Counted from the first letter of the stretch, positions 1-8,420 are shown. The stretch is 64,000 bases of DNA from Vibrio coralliilyticus ATCC BAA-450 (GCF_000176135.1 NZ_ACZN01000015.1:1-64000), one strand, 5' to 3'. Notes: a model not told the origin generated them from the letters alone. Translations and numbers: made by a program.

Positions 1-112
1 TGTTAAGGTGTGAGTAACGCAATACCGATGCCGCCGCATACCACCTTAAACACTAAACACAACGCATAGCAAAAATGCCAAGCGTTGCGAATCACTCTTA
101 AACAGTTTGTTA
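1..112 (-). repeat. attC site 1 (R' end cut by window edge)
   Basis: attC of the GTTAAGGTGTGAG..CAACGCAATACC type; the GTTA core is at 109-112 directly after the stop of the 253-residue gene. The last bases of its R' end lie outside the window. Confidence 0.85.
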
Positions 113-115
113 TAT

Positions 116-877
116 TCATATTTTCGCAAAATACTCTGTGATAATGCGCCTTTTAAGCTCAGGAGATTGGATTAATACACTCCTAAGATGCAAGTCACCC
201 TGTTTTAAGGCATCCCAGTGCCCATCAGAATTTAGAGCCGGATTATTTTTCAGCCTTTCGCTAAACTCACGCCCAAACTCCAGCTTTTCCACTTCGAGTT
301 CATAGAACTTATCTTTTTTAACTTCTGAGTATAATTCTATCGGTAGCCAAGCCGAAAACTCAATGTTCCATCCATTTTCAATATTCAAATCAAGTTCAAT
401 GAAATAATGAGAAATACTAGGATGTTCAAAGTAGATATCACTATGCACCTCTTTAACCCAACTATCCGTTGAGCGTAAGAAATACCACGTGAACTCAATA
501 TACTCTTCACACCGTTCATGTGACGGCGCGTCACTGAACTGATGCTCTATATTGTTCCTTAATTCGATAAGCTTGTTCACCATCAACCTGCGGACAAGTG
601 ACAACTTTGACAAAGTATCAAATGAACCTTTAACGCCAAATAGCCTTGATATGTGTTTAATGTCGTAGCACTTAGATAACAACTTTAGACGATGATCTAT
701 TGAGCGTTTTAAGTTGGATATGATATCAATATAAAAGTTGCCATTATCGGCAATAGCTAACAAAGACTGAGCGTGATTTACGTATATGTAGCTCTTTTCC
801 CACTCACTTCCTTGAGGTTTGATTGTGAACTTTTTCACGTCCCAATCGAACACTCTTTCGCTAACGTAAATCTTCAT
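116..877 (-). CDS. HEPN-like cassette protein, 253 aa, function unknown
   Basis: Cassette gene with no family I can name. Residues roughly 90-115 are helical and contain LRNNIEH, an R-X4-H motif of the kind that forms the RNase centre of HEPN domains. The C-terminal half is acidic and mixed alpha/beta with no further motif seen. No signal peptide or membrane segment. It starts 17 bp after the upstream attC GTTA and is followed directly by attC 1. HEPN proteins are common in toxin and phage-defence systems, but that role is inferred from a short motif only. Start ATG chosen as the first in frame after the attC site. Confidence 0.75.
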   Translation of the reverse strand: MKIYVSERVFDWDVKKFTIKPQGSEWEKSYIYVNHAQSLLAIADNGNFYIDIISNLKRSIDHRLKLLSKCYDIKHISRLFGVKGSFDTLSKLSLVRRLMVNKLIELRNNIEHQFSDAPSHERCEEYIEFTWYFLRSTDSWVKEVHSDIYFEHPSISHYFIELDLNIENGWNIEFSAWLPIELYSEVKKDKFYELEVEKLEFGREFSERLKNNPALNSDGHWDALKQGDLHLRSVLIQSPELKRRIITEYFAKI

Positions 878-893
878 ACTACCTCGTTGAATA

Positions 894-1013
894 TAACGCC
901 GCGTTAATGGGCAGACAACGCTGCCACCAACTTAAACCATTGTGCCATAAACGCTAATGCCAAACTGTGAGCAAAACTTCCAAGCGTTGGTTGTCCAATT
1001 GAACGCTTGGTTA
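894..1013 (-). repeat. attC site 2
   Basis: attC of the GCGTTAATGGGCAGACAACGC / AAACTGTGAG type, about 120 bp, GTTA core at 1010-1013. Confidence 0.9.
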
Positions 1014-1015
1014 TA

Positions 1016-1363
1016 TTATTTACTGATTGATATGAAGTCTGCACCCGTACATGAGTTGTCAGCGTAATTGTGAATTCTCACGCTTTTCCCTGTTGTTAAG
1101 GCGGTTAGAGCTAAGGAAAATGACTGATTATATGACGCAATAGAATTAAATTTCGCTTCTGGAAAATATATCCATTGCTTGGCTGTAGGAGTTCCAGCAC
1201 ATACTCCATTACCACCATCGATTAATACTGCAAAGCTTTTACCTCCATTAGTTGCATTTGATGCTACTTCTAACAACTGCACATCTTTTACCAATTGACC
1301 GGCAACACCTAAACTCGATATAGAAATAATCGCAGTAGCTAAAATCAATTTTCCAAAATTCAT
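1016..1363 (-). CDS. Small secreted cassette protein, DUF5992-like
   Basis: The 115-residue product starts at the ATG encoding MNFGK, chosen because GGAG lies 9 nt upstream; an in-frame extension into the attC site is not credible. Residues 1-21 are a signal peptide ending near GVAG, so the mature protein should be periplasmic or outside the cell. It has two cysteines (VCAG and NSCTG) that could form a disulfide, and a segment LALTALTTGKSVRIHNY typical of small secreted proteins frequent in Vibrio cassettes. The DUF5992 assignment is from memory of the family pattern. Biological role unknown. Confidence 0.75.
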   Translation of the reverse strand: MNFGKLILATAIISISSLGVAGQLVKDVQLLEVASNATNGGKSFAVLIDGGNGVCAGTPTAKQWIYFPEAKFNSIASYNQSFSLALTALTTGKSVRIHNYADNSCTGADFISISK

Positions 1364-1398
1364 TAAATTAGTCTCCATACAAGATCGTATCGGCAATA

Positions 1399-1518
1399 TA
1401 ACGCCCTGTTAAGGTGTGAGCAACGCAATACCGATGCTCCCGCATACCACCTTAAACACTAAAACCAACGCATAGTAAAAATGCCACGCGTTGCGAATCA
1501 CTCTTAAACAGTTTGTTA
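1399..1518 (-). repeat. attC site 3
   Basis: attC of the CCCTGTTAAGGTGTGAGCAACGC type; GTTA core at 1515-1518. Confidence 0.9.
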
Positions 1519-2018
1519 GTCGCGAGGCACCGAGCGACAATTTTAAGCCGAACTAAATTTTGCGAACAACAAACTTTATGTGCTTTGATGCATTTAAGTC
1601 AGGCGTAGTCTCAAAGCGGCTACTCAATGAAACCACTTGGAACAAACAACGCCGCAGAAAACGAACTGACAATACCAAAAGGCGCTTTTGAAAAGCTAAT
1701 CTCACAGTGCGGACTTTCAACGAAGTCACTGAAACCACGTGGAATTTACAACACCAGAGAAAACGTCATTTCAGCGAGTAAATCGACGTTTGTACCGACA
1801 AACTCACCGAGCGGAGTTGCAACCAAAAATAGACTCTCGATTGCCCTACCCTGTAAGCACCAAAGAACAAAACAACCGCTAGGACAGGTACAAAACTTTG
1901 GACTTAAAACAGCTAGAACTAAGCTCTGATGACCTACGATTAATCGGTGTACCAAGCAAACAGCTGCTAAATTCTAAGCTCAGAAACATGATTTTGATTG
2001 CTAGCTTTTTCTGGCGAC
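1519..2018. other. Cassette without a convincing gene; contains a diverged ~103-bp tandem repeat
   Basis: About 500 bp between attC 3 and attC 4. The longest open frames are 100 aa on the plus strand (1627-1929) and 69 and 61 aa on the minus strand, none with a good ribosome binding site or family resemblance. The stretch starting near 1624 (TGAAACCACTTGGAA) recurs in diverged form near 1727 (TGAAACCACGTGGAA), about 103 bp later. A short hairpin GTCGC/GCGAC sits at 1519-1539 next to the attC core. Could be a regulatory RNA, a decayed gene or a repeat-protein gene on the plus strand. Confidence 0.55.
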
Positions 2019-2138
2019 TAACGCTCTGTTAAGGGGTGAGCAACGCAATACTGATGCCTCTGAAAACCACCTTAATCACTAAAACCAACGCATAGTGAAA
2101 ATGCCACGCGTTGCGAATCCCTCTTGAACAGTTTGTTA
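2019..2138 (-). repeat. attC site 4
   Basis: attC of the CTCTGTTAAGGGGTGAGCAACGC type; its GTTA core (2135-2138) supplies the TAA stop of the gene at 2136-2567. Confidence 0.9.
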
Positions 2139-2567
2139 TGCATTTGCCACGTATTTCACATGAAGCTTTTCAAACTCAGCAACCAGAACCTTTAGGCAAT
2201 CACTTAACTCATCCTCTAACTCAAAGAATTCATGTGATTTCTCATGGAGTGTATCCATATTCGGATTGTTGCCAATAGTAACAAGTAGAGCTTCATGGGC
2301 TATATAATTTCGCTGCTTTCTGAGTTTATTGAGACGTTTATGTAATTCTTTGTTGTCGTTTAACTTAACGAATGTGTTGAGTAGTCTTTCTAACGGATAA
2401 TTTTCTACATCGTCAATCGAAAAACCAAAGTGGATTCGGTCACCAACAAGAGCATGAATAAAGTCATATGACTTTCCAATATACATTTTCAACGAAAGCT
2501 CTAGGAGCTGAAAATTCGTTAACAGCCCAACCGTTCTTTCGCGGTAAAACTCTTGCTCTTTCTTCAT
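2136..2567 (-). CDS. HEPN-like cassette protein, 143 aa
   Basis: All-helical 143-residue protein. Near residues 82-92 it has KQRNYIAHEA, an R-X4-H motif with the aromatic/hydrophobic pattern usual in HEPN domains. No membrane segment or signal peptide. The start ATG is preceded by AGGAG in the leader between the attC core and the gene. The TAA stop is formed by the first bases of attC 4. HEPN proteins often act as RNases or bind nucleotides in defence and toxin modules. With no partner gene in the cassette it would have to work alone or be silent. Function is inferred from fold pattern only. Confidence 0.75.
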   Translation of the reverse strand: MKKEQEFYRERTVGLLTNFQLLELSLKMYIGKSYDFIHALVGDRIHFGFSIDDVENYPLERLLNTFVKLNDNKELHKRLNKLRKQRNYIAHEALLVTIGNNPNMDTLHEKSHEFFELEDELSDCLKVLVAEFEKLHVKYVANA

Positions 2568-2583
2568 TTTATCTCCTGATGCA

Positions 2584-2704
2584 TAACGCCGCGTTAAGTA
2601 GTGAGCAACGCCACCACTGACTCTAACCTATTGTGCCGTAAACACTAAAGCTGATTCAAACCTAGAATGCCAAGCGTTGCGAATCTGCCTTAAACGCTTT
2701 GTTA
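2584..2704 (-). repeat. attC site 5
   Basis: attC of the GCGTTAAGTAGTGAGCAACGCC type; GTTA core at 2701-2704 gives the stop codon of the next gene. Confidence 0.9.
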
Positions 2705-3127
2705 TATGTTGGAGGGATAAATACATAACCCGCTAGTTTTTATGTAAATACCGTCACCAACTTTTGGCTCAATCGCCCAATCTTCTGATGATACACAGAG
2801 GAATTCAGGACCATTTCTCAGATAAACATCATATATCGTGGAGTCTTCCGAAATATAAACCACGTTATGCACATGACCAAAAATTTGATGAATGAGAAGC
2901 CCGTCACCTTGCTTAATTCCGGTTTTTGAGTCGGGTAAGTTAGCTATAATTTTAGCGTCTAAAACTTCCGCGAAATCGAATTCCACTTGCAGAACTTCAG
3001 ACGGTATATTTGACCTCAAGCTTGCGCTGACATCAATCAAGCATGTAAGCAAATTTCGTTGATGTTCTAGCTGGCATAGGTATTTATCACCAACTGATTT
3101 ACCGATACTTTTAATATTAACAGTCAT
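2702..3127 (-). CDS. Cassette protein of unknown function, 141 aa
   Basis: Soluble 141-residue protein, mostly beta in pattern, with no signal peptide, membrane segment or motif that I recognise. The C-terminal third (VGDGIYIKTSG) and the middle (QGDGLLIHQIFGHVHNVVYI) suggest small beta barrels. The stop TAA is supplied by the attC core. It begins with ATG about 15 bp after the upstream attC core with a weak AAAGT leader. No neighbour shares a pathway with it. Confidence 0.7.
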   Translation of the reverse strand: MTVNIKSIGKSVGDKYLCQLEHQRNLLTCLIDVSASLRSNIPSEVLQVEFDFAEVLDAKIIANLPDSKTGIKQGDGLLIHQIFGHVHNVVYISEDSTIYDVYLRNGPEFLCVSSEDWAIEPKVGDGIYIKTSGLCIYPSNI

Positions 3128-3142
3128 ACTTTACCCAACATA

Positions 3143-3264
3143 TAACGCCGCATTAAGGTGTGAGCAACGCTACCGCGAAACCTAACCATACCACCGTAAA
3201 CACACAACCCAACGATAGAATAAAGAATGCCAAACGTTGCGAGTCACTCTTAAATGCTTTGTTA
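3143..3264 (-). repeat. attC site 6
   Basis: attC of the GCATTAAGGTGTGAGCAACGCTACC / CCAACGATAGAA type; GTTA core at 3261-3264. Confidence 0.9.
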
Positions 3265-3276
3265 TGTTTGTTCGAG

Positions 3277-3702
3277 TTACTGTTTATGAGCTTCTATTGT
3301 TCTGCGGATGAAGACTTCAAATGAGTCATTTGAAACATGATATGAATCTGAAAAATCATGATCTTCCCCATAGATTGCCCAATTTTTTGAAGGCACAAAA
3401 TAGTAATAACTATCACCGAAAAGCCCAAATACTATGGCATCCGTACCTTTTAGTTCCGACGCCATTTCAGAAACCTCACTGCACACATCTTCAGCAAAAG
3501 ACGGTGAACAATGCATATCAATGCAACCATCAAAATACAAGCCAGCACCAAGTTCTTTTAAGAAATCTAGATAACTCTCCGGAATGCCTTGATACTTATT
3601 GCGAATTTTTTCTATGTTTTGCTCAGACAAAGGCTCCCGGTAATCTAATTCAAAATTACTCAAGTCTTTCAAGAAAGGGGATAAATCTGTATACCTAGCC
3701 AT
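3277..3702 (-). CDS. SMI1/KNR4 (SUKH) family protein
   Basis: A 141-residue protein with the SUKH signature: an N-terminal helix followed by IPESYLDFLKELGAGLYF (residues 40-57), then a beta-rich body with FGDSYYYFVPSKNWAIYGED. SUKH proteins are mostly immunity proteins that neutralise nuclease or other toxins of polymorphic toxin systems. No cognate toxin is encoded next to it, which fits an orphan immunity gene carried as a cassette. The start follows a GGAG leader. Family call is fairly secure; which toxin it would counter cannot be told. Confidence 0.8.
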   Translation of the reverse strand: MARYTDLSPFLKDLSNFELDYREPLSEQNIEKIRNKYQGIPESYLDFLKELGAGLYFDGCIDMHCSPSFAEDVCSEVSEMASELKGTDAIVFGLFGDSYYYFVPSKNWAIYGEDHDFSDSYHVSNDSFEVFIRRTIEAHKQ

Positions 3703-3729
3703 TATTACTCCAATTTCCGACTAAAAACA

Positions 3730-3852
3730 TAACGCCCAATTAAGGGGTGAACAACGCCTCCACCCAAACCTAAAGCATTGTGCCATAAACACTAAAACTG
3801 AAGTAGAAGCAAAAGTGCCAAGCGTTGTGAATCCCTCTTAAATTGCTTGTTA
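3730..3852 (-). repeat. attC site 7
   Basis: attC of the CCAATTAAGGGGTGAACAACGCCTCC type; GTTA core 3849-3852 supplies the stop of the next gene. Confidence 0.9.
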
Positions 3853-4473
3853 GAGCTCGTATTTTTTGTAGTACGACCTAAGGATAGATACTTTCTCTGA
3901 CATCTCTTCTGATAAGCTCTGTGTCTTAATGTATTCATTGAGAGCTTCCAAATTTGGTGCATGTTCAAATGAAAAAATTCCGACGATGTCTTTCATATTC
4001 CCACTGCAACTATAAATAATATCCTCAACCATATCCCAAGCATGTATATTTACATACTGCTTCTTTAGCAGTTCAAGCTTTTCATTTGATAATTTATTCG
4101 TTTCAATTAATTGGCATAAATCGTCAAACAGGTCATGATTAATTGAAAATGAATCATTTTCTTCTCGTGTAATACGAGCTCCGTCTGACCAACGATTTCC
4201 TTTAGTCATTGCTTGCAAGCTCGAGATTGCTAATGGAGTTGCGACTGATTTTAGTTGTTCAATCGACGCATTTGCTTCCTGAACGACAGATTTTAATTCA
4301 GCTTCAAACCCCGCCCCCTTAAACCTTGTAAATTTATCGAGATTCGCAAACGCTAAAAATATACCACTTGCAGCGACTGCGATCCCCATTTCTACACTTT
4401 GAGCATTTAGACCAAACAGAAAAACGGAAACAACTAACAATGCGAAACCGCACAAATTTAATAACTTATTCAT
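3850..4473 (-). CDS. Two-TM membrane-anchored cassette protein, 207 aa
   Basis: Two hydrophobic segments at residues 4-22 and 30-45 anchor the protein in the inner membrane. They are followed by FKGAGFEAEL, a junction motif seen in many bacterial membrane proteins with a cytoplasmic helical domain. The remaining 150 residues are soluble, helical and partly coiled coil. No catalytic motif recognised. The TAA stop is the attC core. Similar two-TM plus cytoplasmic-domain layouts occur among membrane-acting defence effectors, but nothing specific shows that here. Confidence 0.7.
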   Translation of the reverse strand: MNKLLNLCGFALLVVSVFLFGLNAQSVEMGIAVAASGIFLAFANLDKFTRFKGAGFEAELKSVVQEANASIEQLKSVATPLAISSLQAMTKGNRWSDGARITREENDSFSINHDLFDDLCQLIETNKLSNEKLELLKKQYVNIHAWDMVEDIIYSCSGNMKDIVGIFSFEHAPNLEALNEYIKTQSLSEEMSEKVSILRSYYKKYEL

Positions 4474-4497
4474 ATCGAAAATTCCACGAAAGAGCTC

Positions 4498-4618
4498 TAA
4501 CGCCCTGCTAAGTGGCTAGCAACGCATAACACGATACTGAAACTAGCCACCGTAATCACTATGCCTGATTAGAGGTAAAATCGCCAAGCGTTGATAGTCC
4601 GTCTTGAGCAGTTTGTTA
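4498..4618 (-). repeat. attC site 8
   Basis: attC of a type seen once here (CCCTGCTAAGTGGCTAGCAACGC); GTTA core 4615-4618. Confidence 0.9.
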
Positions 4619-4621
4619 TGT

Positions 4622-5020
4622 TTAAAGCCAAACAAGCCCACTGTATGGTTTTGTTCTTAGAGATTCTAACCTGCTTTCCAGCGAACCTGAATGTACCTCT
4701 AACTTGTGGCCATCAGGGTCTAAAATGTAGAGTGACTGCCCTTCACTTTTGTTCTCTTTCCAAACTTCTACACCCAATGAAACGACACACTTCGCAAAGG
4801 CTTCAAATTCTTCAGATGCAATATCAAAAGCGATGTGGGTATAGTCGGCTTTTGGGCAAGGCTCATCGAGTGAAAGACAAAACCAAAGTTCACCTACAGA
4901 TAAGTAAGCTCCATTATCCCACTTCGCATGAGCAGTGAACCCCAAAATATCTCTATAAAACTGAAGAGAGGATTCCAAGTCACTAACTGCAATAGTGATA
5001 TGATTTAGCCCTAAAATCAC
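4622..5020 (-). CDS. FosA-like fosfomycin thiol transferase (VOC/glyoxalase fold)
   Basis: The 132-residue product follows FosA nearly end to end: LNHITIAVSDLESSLQFY at the N-terminus, GAYLSVGELWFCLSLDE in the middle, YTHIAF, WKENKSEG, LDPDGHKLEVH and KPYSG at the end. Metal ligands expected for FosA are visible: His near residue 7 (LNH), His in THIAF and Glu in LEVH. The SEG loop that binds potassium is also present. FosA adds glutathione to fosfomycin in the cytoplasm. Start set at the GTG giving VILGLNH, because GGAGG lies 5 nt upstream and this matches the FosA N-terminal length; an upstream ATG would add four residues. Resistance activity is inferred from conservation. Confidence 0.88.
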   Translation of the reverse strand: MILGLNHITIAVSDLESSLQFYRDILGFTAHAKWDNGAYLSVGELWFCLSLDEPCPKADYTHIAFDIASEEFEAFAKCVVSLGVEVWKENKSEGQSLYILDPDGHKLEVHSGSLESRLESLRTKPYSGLVWL

Positions 5021-5038
5021 CGTGTCCTCCATTAAACA

Positions 5039-5161
5039 TAACGCCGCGTTAAGTGGTGAACAACGCCAACCACCAAACCTAAGCCATTTGTACCTTAAAC
5101 ACTTAAGCTGACTTGAACTTAAAGTGCCAAGCGTTGTGAATCCGTCTTAAACGCTTTGTTA
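5039..5161 (-). repeat. attC site 9
   Basis: attC of the GCGTTAAGTGGTGAACAACGCCAACC type, nearly identical to attC 20; the cassette it belongs to is duplicated. Confidence 0.9.
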
Positions 5162-5164
5162 GGG

Positions 5165-5638
5165 CTAATCTCGACTGGGGCCATCAACATTAATTGAGGG
5201 CATCAATGGCTTTAACTGCGTTTTTAACTGCCCAGACAGCATGACCTGACCGTAGCCCACACTATAAAAACTGTGTTCTGGAGCGAGTAAACTCTCTGTG
5301 TCAGTCATTCTGTATGTAGCTGTATAATTATTGATAGCCCAAAAAGGTTTCCCAAGAGCTTTCTCTATGTGCGCAATTTCGGAGTCTTTACTATCAACTA
5401 GATCAACTATGTCATAAAAAGACAATTGAATATAACGATCTAGTTCATTCGGGTTATGAACCACGTTATTCACCCTTATAGTGCTGACTAGCTTTAGGTT
5501 ACTAGCTTCAACTTTTCCGTAAAAGTGACTAATTTCACTCAAAGCGTGAGCTTGAAAATCATCAATTTCATTGCAAACAGATGCAAATGAAACAACTGAA
5601 GACACCAACACTAAAAATTTCACCATAATTCTCGCCAT
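5165..5638 (-). CDS. Secreted cassette protein of unknown function, 157 aa (copy 1 of 2)
   Basis: Residues 1-19 form a signal peptide (VKFLVLVSSVVSFAS), so the mature protein should be periplasmic. It has a single mature cysteine (VCNE) and no recognised domain. The start ATG has GAGGG 4 nt upstream. A second copy at 12088-12561 encodes the identical protein although the DNA differs at seven positions, so the sequence is under purifying selection. The attC site travels with it. Function unknown. Confidence 0.82.
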   Translation of the reverse strand: MARIMVKFLVLVSSVVSFASVCNEIDDFQAHALSEISHFYGKVEASNLKLVSTIRVNNVVHNPNELDRYIQLSFYDIVDLVDSKDSEIAHIEKALGKPFWAINNYTATYRMTDTESLLAPEHSFYSVGYGQVMLSGQLKTQLKPLMPSINVDGPSRD

Positions 5639-5655
5639 TTTTCCCTCAATAGCCC

Positions 5656-5777
5656 TAACGCCGCATTAAGGGGTGAACAACGCAGCCACCCGACTTAACA
5701 TATTGTGCCATAAACACTTAAATTGAAGTAGAAGCTGAAATGCCAAGCGTTGAGAATCCCTCTTAAATGCTTGGTTA
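5656..5777 (-). repeat. attC site 10
   Basis: attC of the GCATTAAGGGGTGAACAACGCAGCC type; GTTA core 5774-5777. Confidence 0.9.
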
Positions 5778-5789
5778 GGTGTGGAGCCT

Positions 5790-6104
5790 TTATTTACGCT
5801 GGCAAAGCTTGTACTCGTTAGGCATTGTGCGTTCTAGTAAAAGTTTATTAGGATGACCTTTGGGTGCTTTGTGAAGACCATGATATACGATCCACTTGCC
5901 TATCTCTCGATGCCTAATTTCATGGCACTTTCTCCAAAAGCTAGGAGTAAGCTCTATCTCAACTAATTCATCATCTATTAGCAACCTTATGTTTGGCTGC
6001 GATTGAGAAAAGTTGGAATCTCGATCCACCCGAGCAATACGAACTCCTAAACCTGCACCTGTCTCATAATTGGGCTTACCACTCGTCCAAACTTTGACTT
6101 CCAT
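5790..6104 (-). CDS. Cassette protein of unknown function, 104 aa
   Basis: Small basic soluble protein. The N-terminal half is beta-rich; the C-terminal half contains FWRKCHEIRHREIGKWI followed by a positively charged tail ending in LCQRK. No signal peptide or membrane segment. The pattern resembles small Vibrio hypothetical proteins of about 100 residues, and nucleic-acid binding is possible from the charge, but no domain is recognised. The ATG follows an AAGGGG leader. Confidence 0.7.
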   Translation of the reverse strand: MEVKVWTSGKPNYETGAGLGVRIARVDRDSNFSQSQPNIRLLIDDELVEIELTPSFWRKCHEIRHREIGKWIVYHGLHKAPKGHPNKLLLERTMPNEYKLCQRK

Positions 6105-6131
6105 TGTATTGGCCCCTTATGTAAAAACACC

Positions 6132-6252
6132 TAACGCCGCGTTAAGTGGTGAGCAACGCTACCACCTGACCTAAACCATTGTGCCGTAAACACTAAAGCT
6201 GAATCAAACCGAAAATACCAAGCGTTGGGAATCCGTCTTAAACGCTTTGTTA
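6132..6252 (-). repeat. attC site 11
   Basis: attC of the GCGTTAAGTGGTGAGCAACGCTACC type; GTTA core 6249-6252 supplies the stop of the next gene. Confidence 0.9.
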
Positions 6253-7056
6253 AATTCGTTCTGATGGAGTCCCACAGACTTCAACATGCTTTGGTACCCA
6301 CCATTCTTTACAAAGACGCGGTTTCAATGAAAAAAAGTAGTCACCATCGACTGGTATTACTTGTTTTTCGCAGTATGTTTTATTTTTCAGAGTTTTATGA
6401 AGTTCTTTCCAACACTTTGAGCCTTTCATATTGGTCTGCATCCATTTATCCGAACGAGGCGATATAACTGGAACTTGTATATCTAACGCGCATAGAGAGT
6501 ATAAAAACTGATCATTTGGTAACTTTATAATTTCTTGCGAATTACTTCTGGGGTTAACAAAATTCCACCCTAGCAGCCAATAAGGAAACGGTTTATCTTT
6601 TTTCGACCAAACTTCAGATAAGAAACTAGCCGTCACTTCAATGATCTTTGAGCCAGTTAATGCTTCAAGTGTTTCATATTCATCTGTTTGAGTTAACTTA
6701 GGATGTATTAAGCCACAGCGAACATCATAAAAGAGGTTGATGTGCTTCATGACTCCCGGCGAATACTTCAAACTACTATCACTTCCTAAAGAATCTTTAG
6801 GCCAATTTTGTAGCTTTTGGCTAAATTTCGTACTCTTTATCAAGCGTAATATTTCGCTATCCTCTGTATGTGACTCACGCAACTCTTCTGTTTTCAAGTG
6901 ATTGAGGAAAGCTTCAATACACGCAATTGAAAAATACACAGCAGATGTCACATGGTGAAGCATACTTTCTTCATGAGGAGCCCTGTCACTCTCAGTAGCC
7001 TCTCTATACATCGAACAATAATTTTTAAATACAGGATCAAGATTCCAAGGATTCAT
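6250..7056 (-). CDS. HEPN-like cassette protein, 268 aa
   Basis: Largest cassette product in the window. The first 150 residues are helical and include a segment SAVYFSIACIEAFLNHL and then FYDVRCGLIHPKL near residues 130-142, an R-X4-H motif in the setting typical of HEPN domains of apo-ribosomal or abortive-infection type proteins. The C-terminal third is basic and ends KHVEVCGTP. No signal peptide. The ATG lies behind GGGGAGAG, a strong ribosome binding site. Stop codon is from attC 11. An RNase or defence role is inference. Confidence 0.78.
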   Translation of the reverse strand: MNPWNLDPVFKNYCSMYREATESDRAPHEESMLHHVTSAVYFSIACIEAFLNHLKTEELRESHTEDSEILRLIKSTKFSQKLQNWPKDSLGSDSSLKYSPGVMKHINLFYDVRCGLIHPKLTQTDEYETLEALTGSKIIEVTASFLSEVWSKKDKPFPYWLLGWNFVNPRSNSQEIIKLPNDQFLYSLCALDIQVPVISPRSDKWMQTNMKGSKCWKELHKTLKNKTYCEKQVIPVDGDYFFSLKPRLCKEWWVPKHVEVCGTPSERI

Positions 7057-7083
7057 TTAACTCTCCCCGTCCGTAAAAGAATT

Positions 7084-7205
7084 TAACGCCCAATTAAGGG
7101 GTGAACAACGCTACCACCCAACCTAAAAGATTGCGTCATAAACACTAAATTTGAAGTAAAAGCAAAAGTGCCAAGCGTTGTGAATCCCTCTTAAATTGCT
7201 TGTTA
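7084..7205 (-). repeat. attC site 12
   Basis: attC of the CCAATTAAGGGGTGAACAACGCTACC type; GTTA core 7202-7205 supplies the stop of the next gene. Confidence 0.9.
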
Positions 7206-7898
7206 TGACGATTTTCTCGCATTCATAATATTGCCGAGACCAATACTAACAATAGAAATAAATAAGCCACCGAGCATACTTACACCCCATGTTTTCATAT
7301 CAGATAACTGGGACTCTAGAACTTTTATATGAAGCTCGTACTCTTTGACTTTCTCAACTTTCCCATCGAGCTCGCTGATACTTTGCTCTAGCTTGTTGAC
7401 CTCTTTACTCAATACACCAAGATCCTTAGCAAGTAATGGCAACTTCAAGACCTTTTCTGGTGTTGCAACTAGTGCCGTTTCTATTAACTCTATACGGTTG
7501 TCCATTATATCTAGCTCAAGGTTTTCGGCTATGCTTTCTTCGACTCGCTCCTGTACAACTTCTATTAAATCTGTTTTTGATTCACTATTTAACTTCTGAC
7601 TAGTGAACAATAAAAGTGTATTTTGCTGTTGCTCTGATAAACTGGCAAGCTGCTTTTCTGATTGATTAATTGTAGAGTCAACTTGCGCTTTAAAATCGAC
7701 AAAGTCATCAGTTAATTTGCTTAAATCGCCCGCTAGTTCACTATATTGCTGACCATCATTAACTAGTTCAAATTTTACTCTATCTTCCTTAACTTGAGAA
7801 TCCGTATATAATGTGGCGGAAAACGCTATGATTGCAGTTACCACTGCCGTTGATAGCCCTACGCCAGTAAATAAATTGTCGCTGATTTTAATACTCAT
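7203..7898 (-). CDS. Membrane/coiled-coil cassette protein, 231 aa
   Basis: Hydrophobic segments at about residues 10-29 and 204-225 flank a 170-residue, strongly acidic and glutamine-rich helical region with heptad spacing, predicted to be a long coiled coil (for example LEQSISELDGKVEKVKEYE). Both ends would sit in the inner membrane with the coiled coil on one face. No enzymatic motif. The stop codon is provided by attC 12. It resembles small membrane scaffolds; function unknown. Confidence 0.72.
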   Translation of the reverse strand: MSIKISDNLFTGVGLSTAVVTAIIAFSATLYTDSQVKEDRVKFELVNDGQQYSELAGDLSKLTDDFVDFKAQVDSTINQSEKQLASLSEQQQNTLLLFTSQKLNSESKTDLIEVVQERVEESIAENLELDIMDNRIELIETALVATPEKVLKLPLLAKDLGVLSKEVNKLEQSISELDGKVEKVKEYELHIKVLESQLSDMKTWGVSMLGGLFISIVSIGLGNIMNARKSS

Positions 7899-7940
7899 AT
7901 ATTAGTTAAATTCCTAAGAAACCTATCGTGCTGATCGTCA

Positions 7941-8061
7941 TAACGCCGCGTTAATGGGCAAGCAACGCTTCCACCAACTTAAGCCATTGTGCCATAAACA
8001 CAAAAACTAAACTGTGAGCCAAAACTGCCAAGCGTTGGTTGTCCGATTAAACGCTTGGTTA
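7941..8061 (-). repeat. attC site 13
   Basis: attC of the GCGTTAATGGGCAAGCAACGC / AAACTGTGAG type, found with the ORF-less cassette family; GTTA core 8058-8061. Confidence 0.9.
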
Positions 8062-8420
8062 TGGAAACCTAAGACAACCAACACACTCACAGCAAAGCAT
8101 CGGCTCATTGGGACCAATAAACACAACAAACCAGAATACAGCAACCCAATGAAGTCCAAAGAAAAAAACCAACAACAACGATACAGCCAGCTAGAACAAA
8201 GAAGGGCCGCCCCACTGAAGCCAAGTAACAGCTAATTGCCGCTTTACCAGTTTCACTTGGGAACCAGATGCAAACGGCAGATTAGCCATCTTGAGAAACT
8301 CAAAGCGGCTTTTCATCAGAGATAAAGGTTTGGAACCTAGCAGGGATTTGAGAATGACCATGAAACTCGTAACGAACGCTGAACCAACAAGCCAAATAAG
8401 AACTAAATCTTGCTGCACCA
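8062..8420 (-). ncRNA. ORF-less cassette family, copy 1 (candidate structured RNA)
   Basis: About 360 bp sharing with four other cassettes the block GGGCCGCCCCACTGAAGCCAAG, CTAATTGCCGC, ACGGCAGATTAGC and AAGCGGCTTTTCA. CTAATTGCCG and CGGCAGATTAG are inverted repeats and GCCGC/GCGGC gives an alternative pairing. Read on the minus strand the cassette begins ATGGTGCAGCAA right at the crossover. In this copy an open frame of 76 codons (8191-8421) runs through the conserved block, but in other copies it is broken, so conservation looks nucleic-acid level. Type given as ncRNA is a hypothesis. Confidence 0.5.

Noticed and set aside
1627-1929. Plus-strand 100-aa frame as a confident gene
   Set aside because: It has an internal repeat, but no ribosome site and opposite orientation to all cassettes; kept only as a possibility in the cassette entry.
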